This document shows, piece after piece, positions 55,577 through 64,000 of a DNA stretch of 64,000 nt. The position numbers were made by a program, and so were the translations under genes. The first letter of the stretch is position 1; every line of letters begins with the position of its first letter. This DNA comes from Ridgeia piscesae (lineage: Eukaryota; Annelida; Polychaeta; Sabellida; Siboglinidae), in contig JAODUO010000122.1 in NCBI GenBank assembly GCA_025642075.2, positions 275,501 through 339,500 on the forward strand, given 5' to 3'. Under the pieces are notes generated by a model that searched no databases, was not told where the DNA came from, and saw only the letters and a program-made list of their open reading frames with translations.

Positions 55577-58500
55577 CTAGGAATAGTAGATGGAGGTAAG
55601 TGTGACAAGTGGGCATGTTTGATGGCGATATTGTAGCTTTCAAAACATGCCAATTTTAGTTGCTAGGAATCGTCAAATTACAGGTAAGCTACACTACCAG
55701 GTATATAATGAATGGAAATAGGAACAGAGAAACTGGAATGGAGATCCCAGTTTAAGAACAGTGAGGCCAAAAAAGAGAAATTGTGACTGGAGACGGCAGT
55801 TCGAGAGCAGTGAGGAGGTATAAAAAGAGAAGTCGGGGACCAGTTTCAGAGCAAGCCACATCCTGAACGCCACATACCCCACATCCTGTGAGTCCGAAAC
55901 AGTCCCCTAGTTAAAAACCCACATCATGTGAACCTGAAACAATCCCATAGTTAAAACCCCACATTATGTGAGTCTGAAACAGTCCCCTATTTAAAACCCC
56001 TCATCCTGTGAGTCTGAAACAGTTCCCCATTTAAATCCACACATCCTGTGAGTCTGAAACAGTCCCCTATTTAAAAAAAACACATCCTGTGAGTCTGAAA
56101 CTGTCCCCTATTTAAAACCCCACATCCTGCGAGTCTGAAACTGTCCCCTATTTAAAACCCCACATCCTGCAAGTCTGAAACAGTCCCCTAGTTAAAACAA
56201 CTAGAGCTCAAATTCTGTGAGTCCTTACCTCGCTTCACTGACGTCCACAACATCTCCTTGTCCTGACACTGTTCGAAGGCATACGGCAGCTGCGTGTGAC
56301 CAGCACACACGTACCAGAAGAGGATCCCGAACGCGTACACGTCGACGCTGCTATCGTACCTCTTTGTGAAGAGCTCCGGTGCCATGTGGATGGGCGTGCC
56401 GACGATACTCCCGCTCATCATTGCTTCCGGCTTGCAGAAGCCGAGGTCAGTGATCTTGCCCCGGTTCTGTTTGTCCAGCTGTAGATAGACACAACAGGCT
56501 GTAGCGATTGCAGGGTGTTTTCAATCAAGTCTTAATTTTTCATATCAAAAAAAAAATCTTTCTTTTTACCTGTAGAGACTTTTGTCTGACATTGTACACA
56601 TGGGGTAGCTCGTAAATGCCCTCATCTCTGTTCATCAGTGTCTTTGTCTTTCTGATCCAGATCGTTTCCTTTACTTGCCGAGATCTTTCGTTTGGCTCTT
56701 TATCAATGATTTTCGCTCCCTCCCAGTCTTTGGTGTGATTATATGAAGAGAGGGCAATTACGAACTACCTGACGTTTACAATGTCATCATTCGTCATTAG
56801 TCCTGAAGAAGTCAGCGTGTAATGTCAGACGAAAGCCTCTACAGGTAAAAAGAAAGATCTTGTTTTTGGATATGAAAAATTAAAACTTTTGATTGGAAAA
56901 AAAAACTATCCTGAGAAATGTTCAGTAAAACGGAGGGTGTTTTATCTTGGTTTACTAGCAAAAATACCCGTCTTCCAGAAGGGATACGAGCGTACTTTGC
57001 ATGTGATTCCAGGTGGTTTCCTTTTTGATTATTTGTGTCAGAAATAAAACGGTTGGAAATAATGGGCCAAACAGATGATGGTTTCCGGAACCTGACTTGT
57101 TAACAAAAATGGTGTTACTTTTGAGCATTTTCCTACAATGCCCATATTTTCTACAATTGTTGCAAGTTATGTAAAATATTAGACACTGAAAAATGGATGG
57201 ATTAGTTTGTTTAATGAAAAACATAAATTTAAAGTGTTTGTAATTACTAAACATCCGAGTGTAAGCAAGTTAGATTTGTCCATGAAATTATGCTGAAAGG
57301 AGATGAGCAAAGGTCGCTAAAAAAGGACCTTCAAGATATAGTGAGACCTTTAAAATATTTTGAGAGACTTTTAAAATATTGTGAGGAGGCTCCTTTAACA
57401 TATCTTGAAAGATCTTTAAATATTTCGAGAACGGATCTTTAAAATATTCTGAGAGGGGATCTTTAAAATATTGTGAGGAAAGGACGTTAACATATTTTGA
57501 GGAGGGACCTATAAAATATTGTGATGGACCTTTAAAATGTTGTAAAAAGGGAGTTAACGCACTATTGAAATGATGAGATGTTGCTTCAGAATGTTGTGAG
57601 ACCTTTAGAATGTAGTGAGGCAGTATCCTTAAACTGTTGTGACGACCTACCAGGACATTCTTCAGCTTGATGTCTCTGTGTACGAGACCAAGACTGTGAA
57701 GGTAGCGGATCCCCTCCACCACGTCAATCGCCACCTGCAATCTATAAATAGGCCACGTGACAAGGTTGTGCCACTGATCACCAGATGGCGCCCTGATTAC
57801 ATTGGATTAGCCAGGAAGGGATGGCACTGTTTGTTATCACAACCAGAGCTATCTAAACAACACTGGCTGACTGAGACAAGTAGTGCTGAATGAGTGCTGA
57901 CATGTGGCTCTAGTATCCAAACTACCCACACTAACTGGATGTAAACAGCAGTCATTTACACGCTCCACAGTCTGTTTAGCAGCGTGTTATAAAATACAGA
58001 ATAACTTGCAGCAAAAGAGCAACTGGGAACAAGATTTTTTTCTATGGTTCATTTGTACAAACGTTAGGTTTTATCTAAAAACATCATCCTGTGAGAAATA
58101 TATTTTGGACAAAATACAGTGATTCAGGCGTGGCTCAAACCGTTGACTGAACAGAAGACACTAGGACTAGTTGAGTAAACGTACCTGCTGAGCCAGTCGA
58201 GACCCGTCTTGATGGCGACATAAAGATCTCGCTGGAGTCTGTCCATTACAAGCAGCACCGCCGGCGACGCCAAGCTGAATGTAGTGTCTATGATGGCACC
58301 GCGCAGCGCCACGATCCGGTCATGTTCCGGAACGTTCCTAAGACCATTTCAGAAAGACTGTCAAAAGGGCTTGGAAAGCAGCAGGGGGTAGCAACTACTG
58401 CAATGGGATGGTTTCTGTGAGAGTTGGGTGGGGTTTCTCTGACCCATTTTTAGTTTATCTACGACAACCTGAGAGTTCATGATTAGGATCAGCATCCTTG

Positions 58501-61500
58501 TGCAGCTACAGTGTCTAATGGTTGGACGAAGACCTCAGCCTGGTGTTTCCAGATAAGCCTCTCTTGTGCTGTCTACAAGATGGGACCCTTCCAGTACCCG
58601 TCTAGTTCATCCCTCCGCCATCTAGCCAGTCTTTCCTTAGATCATTTGACTTTTATTCTACTGACGTTCCTGTGATCCACTTCTGTCTTCTGACTTGTTC
58701 ACTCACGTCTATCACATGTCTCTTGTCTCCTGTTACTATGGTTAGGCTGTTGTAAATTAATTATACCATAGACTAACTATTCTACTTTTATGTTGTACAT
58801 TCATAGTCATATATATAATCCGCTATTGTCAAGATATAACTGTTTTGACAACTGTACCTTTTTGTGTTATATGTGGCCCAAATAAACACTGCTAATGTCA
58901 GAAGTAGCAAACAATGAAGACCATTACCAAAGTAGAGTTGGAACGACAACTTGAAACATGACTTTGAGGAGCAAATTGAACTGGCAACACTCACTTTGTG
59001 TAGTAGAACTCGAGAGCCAAATCATTCCAGTGTCTGTCATCAGGTGGCACCACTGTCTTGATGGCACACGGTGCCGTGCCAGCCCACGATTCACACGAAT
59101 ACACGACACCATACTGTCCTCGTCCAATCTCTCGACCCAACACAGGCATCCCTGAAACATACCCAGTAAGACATTCATTAGAAAGTATTATTAAAAGTGT
59201 TGTAAGCTCCTGGGAAAAGTGTACAAAGCAAAAGCCATTACCAAATGGCCAGAATTGCTAAAAATGCTTACATAGTATTTAAAATATATACATTTATGGA
59301 TGACGGTGAAATTAAACCATTTCCTGCTGGCTTAATGCTGACATAAAGGGAATGTCACAAAACTGGTATGAGTTCCTGCAGTCTTAACTACGGGAACAAA
59401 AAGTAGATTAGAACCTCCCAAATGAAGCTGTTGAGTTTTCTAGTGAGGGTAAGCACTGGCCTTATAATAATAATAATAAAGCTTTATTGCCATATTCAAC
59501 GTGCATTACATGATGAATTGGAATGTAGTCTGGCGTTGACTCATATAGTGCTTATACATACAAGAAAATGAAATATGGCAAATAAATATAAGATATAGAT
59601 ATAAGATATACATTGTACATAATTTGTTCTTTAAAATGTATTTTAATATAACAAATAAAGAAAAAAAGAAAATGATAGATTATCTATTTAACAATAATTG
59701 TGGTGTAAACTAGTTAATAAATAAATAAGTATATATATATGTATATATATATAATGTCCTTTAAAATTGTTTAAAATATATATACATATATAAATTATCT
59801 TCTAAAATATAATTTAAATTAGTAAACATACATTATAAGAGGACTAAAATATCATTTAAAATTATATTTACAATATTACAATTACGTACACTTGTTGTTT
59901 AGATGAGACATTTGGAAGAGGAGTGTTGAAGCTCACCAAAGAGGATGCTGTCTCTCAGGGATGTGCTCTCCAGGACCAGGCGTGCGACCCGCGGGGCGTA
60001 GCACTTGCGCAGTCGAAGTCGCTGTTCTTCTGTTCGCTCCAGTCTCCCACAATGCCTTGCTTCAAGCTGTTTCAGTGCTGCAGTGAATGCGTCATGTGAC
60101 CGACGCAGGTGATCCTTGATTTGTGAGCAGATACTCTTGGCTAATCTAAAAAGCAGATACGGAGGAGCATTGTCAGTGTGGAAGATTTGGCAGGTGTTCT
60201 GTTTTCGGAAACAATCTAAATGATTTATCAATTGTTAAACTGCTTGTTAAATACAACCTAAATATTTTATGGAAGCATTCAATTACACTGAACTAAATGC
60301 TATACACTCAGATAATTTCACTACTCTATACGGATGGAGCACTGTTTATTTTCTCAATGGCAACAACATTATAAAGTGTTATTAATGGTATGTTATTTGG
60401 AACATTTTGAAAATCAGCTGTATGTTAGTATACACTGTATGCTTTTCATTTTTTTCTTATTTCTTCAGAAAATCAACTTACAACATGCTCCCCATATAAT
60501 GGAATAACATAAGAATTTAATTTATTTATTTTTATTAACACCATAACATTCTAACTAATAATTAATTGACAGTCTAAGTATTAATTTCAGAGATCCTTGT
60601 GATTGACAACCTAACATCCAATCGTATCTAACCAAGAAACATTTTTCATTATGCAGGCAATTGTATACTTATTACTAGCCCATGTCACTTCAGGTCAATT
60701 TCCTGTAACCTGACCCATTTCCTATAACCAGACAATGACCTGACCTAGTTTCTCTTAGACTGTTGAGCATGTCTGCAGCCACCTTCCTCTTCCATTCGTT
60801 GTTAATCAAGGGAGATGTGCGCCAGGGCATCGAATGCATCAGCTGCAAAATAATATGATAATTTAGAAATTACATAGATATGTAGTAAGATCACTTGGCA
60901 TCATTTGCAAAGAATTATTGATATTCTGGGAGCAGGAATCTACTGTAATGTACTCCAAACAAATATGTGCACTTTCTCAAATCAAAACAACTGCATCACG
61001 TTTAATATGTAAAGTTTATATCAATTTACTGTCTTCATAGATTTCCTTAAAACATGAAATATATTGTTACTTTTGCTCAATATTGAAAAATTGTAATATT
61101 TTTAGTTTTCTGTTTGTTTTGTGTGTGACATATTTCAGTATAAGTTTAATTTTGAGTAGTTTTTATAATACAATATTATGTGATAAAAAGGTATCTTTAT
61201 TTCATTCGGTCTGAGGGGCTAAAAAGTGATGCCACTTCACAGCGTTTGGGTAATTGTGCCACGGTCGCCATTTTCTTCGTATTTCCAGCGGTGCAAAACG
61301 ATCTTTTACTTTCTGACCTAACCATGAAAACGACCTCTTACATCCGCCAAACTTCCACTGTCATAACTTATATTACATTTACACACTTAAATTCCTGTAA
61401 AGAATAAAATTCACAAATCAAAAATGTGCTAAACTTGTAATGTCGGTATTTTATCACATTGTTGCTACACAAATGAGCGTCAGAAATAACCTAAAACTTA

Positions 61501-63499
61501 TCCTAAACCCTACATGTTAATCATACACAACATGTTATTACAGCAATCACACAGCAACACGCAGCCATCAATGATGTCAGTGTCTGCCGATGAGGTGGTA
61601 TGTCTTGCCATTGAGTTTTGCGCAAGTTTGTTTTGTGAATTTGTTTGTTTCAATAATGTAAGTGATTTCATTTTGTAACCTAGTATGTGTATATGTATAT
61701 GTATATAATATATGTGAGGAAATTTGGCGGCTGTTAGTTGTCGTTTTCATAGTTTGGTCAGAAAGTAAAAGATCGCCACAAGTACTGGTGTTCATCACAT
61801 GCATCTGTGCCCCTTCGTCACGTGTTTAATGAGAGTTCGTTGTGAGATTTAGGTTAAAAATGTGTGGGCCACCTATCGGATGGTCGTACGTCGGGGGTAA
61901 AATTAATTTATACACAGTAAGCAATCAGTCAGTGGAAAAACAGTCATAAAAAGCGGGTGGTTGTAAATCAGGGGGGTTGTTCACGAGGGGTTGTACTGTA
62001 GGCACTTAGTTTTCTTTGTGTTCACCAAACATTAACCCACAACTCCAGTTCATGTAGTGCTAAAATGCACATAATGTTGGAGTGACTGGAAGTAGACAGG
62101 GTAGTGACAGTGACAGTGACAGTGACAGTGACAGTGACAGTGACAGTGACAGTGACAGTGACAGTGACAGTGACAGACTGAGGCGTGGGTAGACGGTTGA
62201 TGGAGACAGGACTACGATGAGGCAGATTGAGTAGGAAGAAGAAAACAACACCGGCCTTGATACTACTGATTGTCTGCCTGTGTGGGACAAGTAGCTACCC
62301 ACATTGGACAAGTATGTCCTGGACACTTTGATTGATTCACAATATATAACGCTTATTAATACTAAAATATATTAATATTTTAATCATTATTATAATATAA
62401 ACTTTTTACAAATGCTATCCTGTTGTTTAACCACACACACACGCGTTGCCACTCACTGCTTACCCGGTACACTTCACCATGGTACTAACACCAACAAGTC
62501 ACCAGATGGAGCCACAGCTACATTTTAAGTGACTTAACCACTAGGCAGAGCAATGACATCTAGTTAAAAAATTAGAAGTCAGTTGCATTGTGTAATTTTT
62601 TCATTTAAAAAACCTTCACCGACATGTCTCAAACATGTGTGGCGATACTAATAAATTAATCATTTTGTGCTACTTTGGAATGGATATAACAGAAATGTAA
62701 TTTATCCCAATGATCAAGATAACAGAAAACATCAATTGTGCCATTTAGTAAGTGTTGCAGCACTTACTGTGATAATTATTGGCGTTTACATTTTTTTTTA
62801 TTCTTGAGAGAACTAATAGATTTTTTTGTGACATGAAAAATGTGAATCAGTACTTGTCCTACTAGACAGGTGGATTCTGGGAGTTAAGGTCCAAAATGAC
62901 ACTACCTGCTTCATTTTCTCGAGCAGGACCCGGGCGAGGGATGCACCAGCTCGCACAGTGATCTCCACCTGGTACGCCGAGTTGAGTATCTGGAACAACA
63001 CAAATTATTTCCCATTTAATGCCCAGTAACTCAACACAAGCAGATTTCTTGTGAACAGTGGCCATGCTCCACTAAAATTGTCATGAGTGAGCATAACACT
63101 GATTTTTTCTTTTAAACGAGTATGCTTCTTAACAGTGAACTTGTGTGTGGAAAACATTCAACGCCACAATGACACTTTCACAGGTCACTGAAACATTCTC
63201 TTTGATGATATGGTGGTGATTATGCCATAAATTAAAAAAATAAAATGTGTTAATGGTGGATTTTCATTAAGAATTTGTTTATATTTGGGAACATGTTATT
63301 CAATAAAAAAATTCCAAATAATTCCAAACTTTCAGTCACGAGGATGTTGTGATAAATATTAGTTGATGTAGACATATTAATAATATTAATACATGTATTA
63401 TATTATTGCCCACCTCTTTCAAGGCTTCAGTTGTTCTTGTTGCCTCTGTACTTTCGTGGTCAGTCTCCTCGAGTGACCGCAGACAGCGGGTCAACACCC
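55335..63499 (-). CDS. DSTYK: Dual serine/threonine and tyrosine protein kinase, C-terminal nine exons
   Basis: Minus-strand exons: 63414-63499, 62906-62989, 60745-60842, 59937-60145, 58995-59151, 58185-58337, 57651-57741, 56229-56478 and 55335-55576. All use GT-AG and phases agree throughout, giving about 455 codons and a TGA stop. The kinase domain is complete: glycine loop [12 protein letters not shown] lysine, HRDIKLKN catalytic loop, DLG in place of DFG (as I recall from vertebrate DSTYK), and MAPELF. The segment around [14 protein letters not shown] and [11 protein letters not shown] is diagnostic. The preceding helical region (exons 1-4 here) also matches. Vertebrate DSTYK has about 930 residues, so the first half is beyond the right edge. 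The family acts in cytoplasmic and membrane-proximal signalling, including FGF/ERK responses and cell death control in vertebrates. The orthologue's role here is inferred. Confidence 0.92.
55868..56200. repeat. 39-bp intronic minisatellite in DSTYK
   Basis: About eight copies of cacatcctgtgagtctgaaa followed by cagtcccctatttaaaacc, between the last two coding exons. The repeat stops about 25 bp short of the 56229 exon donor. Confidence 0.95.
56229..56478 (-). CDS. DSTYK: DSTYK exon: activation segment and C-lobe
   Basis: 83 codons plus one base. It contains [28 protein letters not shown] and [14 protein letters not shown]. Acceptor TCTACAG, donor GTAAGG. This is the most strongly conserved exon. 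Confidence 0.95.
56519..56900. mobile_element. Penelope-like element 3' ends in inverted arrangement
   Basis: Arms 56521-56622 and 56751-56895 are inverted copies. The right arm has an extra 36 bases or so (56783-56818) containing cctgaagaagtcagcg. From 56760 to 56590 the minus strand reads [33 protein letters not shown] and YELPHVYNV. This resembles the C-terminus of the GIY-YIG endonuclease of Penelope-like elements. The plus strand of the right arm ends the same frame with [13 protein letters not shown] and stop. It lies in an intron of DSTYK. Confidence 0.65.
57335..57625. repeat. Degenerate 27-30-bp intronic repeat in DSTYK
   Basis: About ten diverged copies built on gacctttaaaatattgtgag, just 3' of the catalytic-loop exon. 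Confidence 0.85.
57651..57741 (-). CDS. DSTYK: DSTYK exon: catalytic loop
   Basis: Begins with one base completing Arg, then [20 protein letters not shown] and [10 protein letters not shown]. The acceptor is TTTATAG at 57742, not the nearer TTGCAG, because only the former keeps phase with the preceding exon. Confidence 0.93.
58185..58337 (-). CDS. DSTYK: DSTYK exon: N-lobe end and hinge
   Basis: Encodes [17 protein letters not shown], then [29 protein letters not shown] is the hinge region. Acceptor GTCTTAG, donor GTACGT. Confidence 0.92.
58995..59151 (-). CDS. DSTYK: DSTYK exon: ATP-binding lobe
   Basis: Encodes [20 protein letters not shown], then [20 protein letters not shown]. The glycine-rich loop and ATP-contacting lysine are both intact. 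Acceptor TTTCAG, donor GTGAGT. Confidence 0.93.
59463..59555 (-). mobile_element. LINE 3' tail in a DSTYK intron
   Basis: The minus strand ends ggcaataaagctttattatt with further ATT. It is the same ending type as 27635-27657. Upstream minus-strand sequence is too decayed to translate. Confidence 0.5.
59937..60145 (-). CDS. DSTYK: DSTYK exon: region before the kinase domain
   Basis: 209 bases encoding [20 protein letters not shown] and on to [17 protein letters not shown]. It is a long helical segment directly preceding the glycine loop. Acceptor TTTTTAG, donor GTGAGC. Confidence 0.9.
60745..60842 (-). CDS. DSTYK: DSTYK exon: [15 protein letters not shown] segment
   Basis: 32 codons plus two bases. 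Acceptor TTTTGCAG, donor GTCAGG (weaker than the others). The EWKRKVA motif is conserved in the family. Confidence 0.87.
61137..61262. repeat. Dispersed repeat related to 13008-13235
   Basis: Shares agtataagtttaattttga, tgtgataaaaagg and the end gaggggctaaaaagtgatgc...cacttcacagcg. It lies in a DSTYK intron. Confidence 0.65.
61285..61785. mobile_element. Foldback element in a DSTYK intron
   Basis: 61290-61415 and 61620-61780 are inverted copies. For example, gatcttttactttctgacc at 61300 mirrors ggtcagaaagtaaaagatc at 61754, and gaaaacgac and ccgccaaa are likewise mirrored. A central unique part of about 200 bp separates the arms. No coding capacity was seen. Confidence 0.75.
62099..62177. 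repeat. (GACAGT)n microsatellite
   Basis: About 13 hexamers in a DSTYK intron. Confidence 0.97.
62906..62989 (-). CDS. DSTYK: DSTYK exon: [12 protein letters not shown] segment
   Basis: Exactly 28 codons, phase 0/0. Acceptor GTTCCAG, donor GTAGTG. It matches the conserved 'A-Y-x-V-E-x-T' stretch of the family. Confidence 0.88.
63414..63499 (-). CDS. DSTYK: DSTYK exon: [11 protein letters not shown] segment
   Basis: Two bases plus 28 codons. Acceptor GTCACAG, donor GTGGGC. It encodes part of the N-terminal helical region, ending in EALKE. The acceptor region has been tandemly duplicated (63471-63632). Confidence 0.85.
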
Positions 63500-63632
63500 C
63501 TGTGACATATACACCAACCACATGAGTGACCCCAGATAATGGGTCAACAACACCGCTGTGACATAAACCCCAACTCCATGAGTGACCCCAGATAATGGGT
63601 CAGTACTCCTGAGCCATAAACCCCAACTACTC
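63471..63632 (-). repeat. Tandem triplication of a DSTYK intron-exon junction
   Basis: Units start at 63471, 63524 and 63580 (periods 53 and 56). The first unit holds the real acceptor and the first bases of the exon. The other two carry diverged copies of the same junction (tgtcacag-cggtgtt; gctcagga-gta). Using the second acceptor shifts the frame and meets TGA. Confidence 0.8.
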
Positions 63633-63750
63633 AGTAAGCACACAGGACATGTTTGTCCGACAGCTCCAGATGCACACAAGCCGAGAATATTAAACAATCT
63701 ACTACACATTAGTACACAAACAATTCATCTCTAAAAGATAATCCTCTTAC

Positions 63751-64000
63751 TAAGCAGTGGTAGTTGCATGGCAGAGTACTAAACTGTCAATCGAGGGGAC
63801 GGTGCTTCAATCCCACCTGCCACTGTTTCAAAACTTAGGCAGTTTCGTTCACCTCACATTGCCTGTGTCTTTCAGAGGAGACATTAAAATCTGGTGGATC
63901 CTTCTATCTGGTGTCTCTGTCAGGGAAGTAAAAGATCCCACACAGGGGGTAAATGTGTAACCTGTAGTGGATTCACTAATTCTAGAGAAGGACAACTCTG
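63751..64000 (+). mobile_element. SINE family A, tRNA-derived
   Basis: Plus-strand partner of 19690-19937. It has box-B-like gcttcaatccc and the body catctggtgtct-like, gatcccacacagggggtaaa. The end ctagagaaggacaactc is at the window edge. The box A here is degraded (atggcagagtac). Confidence 0.85.

Noticed and set aside
55214..55636. 140-codon plus-strand frame
   Set aside because: It lies antisense to the last DSTYK exon. The minus strand there has clear family motifs and a splice acceptor.
57651..57893. Plus-strand frame over the catalytic-loop exon
   Set aside because: Shadow of the DSTYK exon and its intron.
63751..63830. tRNA gene
   Set aside because: Box A/B-like sequence is present, but the cloverleaf cannot be closed and the same body and tail occur at 19690. 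It is a SINE head.

Overview
The window is intron-rich nuclear DNA from an invertebrate animal. Three things point that way: split genes with GT-AG introns, several LINE lineages plus tRNA-derived SINEs, and a recognisable DSTYK kinase gene. I cannot name the species. A mollusc- or lancelet-like animal fits the gene and repeat families I recognise, but that is inference. Nothing looks bacterial, organellar or viral.

Layout. 1-541 is a 70-bp minisatellite. About 0.6-5.9 kb on the minus strand holds a six-exon gene, its last exon tentative, for a roughly 296-residue protein. It has an N-terminal cysteine cluster, an all-helical HEPN-like domain with an R-N-x3-H motif, and a C-terminal coiled coil. 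6-24.9 kb is mostly non-coding: micro- and minisatellites, two inverted-repeat elements, a duplicated block of a few hundred bp, one SINE and one small putative membrane protein. 25.5-28.5 kb is a decayed copy of a multi-copy uncharacterised gene family, interrupted by a Rex1-like LINE. 28.9-37.1 kb is a cluster of diverged tandem repeat units carrying paired CRE-like palindromes and reading frames that stay matched between copies. I do not recognise this family. 37.3-44.4 kb is a graveyard of LINEs (two RTE-like, one L2/CR1-like) and a hAT transposase fragment. 44.5-50.5 kb is minisatellites, a SINE and a long hairpin. 50.5-52 kb is a 5'-truncated CR1-like LINE. 52-55.2 kb is an E-box-rich minisatellite, unassigned sequence and (TA)n tracts.

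55.3-63.5 kb on the minus strand carries the C-terminal nine exons of a DSTYK orthologue (about 455 codons). It includes the complete kinase domain and the stop codon; the 5' half lies beyond the right edge. Its introns hold a Penelope-like inverted dimer, a foldback element, minisatellites and a LINE tail. A SINE closes the window.

The two clear genes are unrelated and share no operon-like arrangement. In both, however, an intron-exon acceptor junction has been tandemly triplicated, and in both only the acceptor closest to the exon keeps the reading frame.
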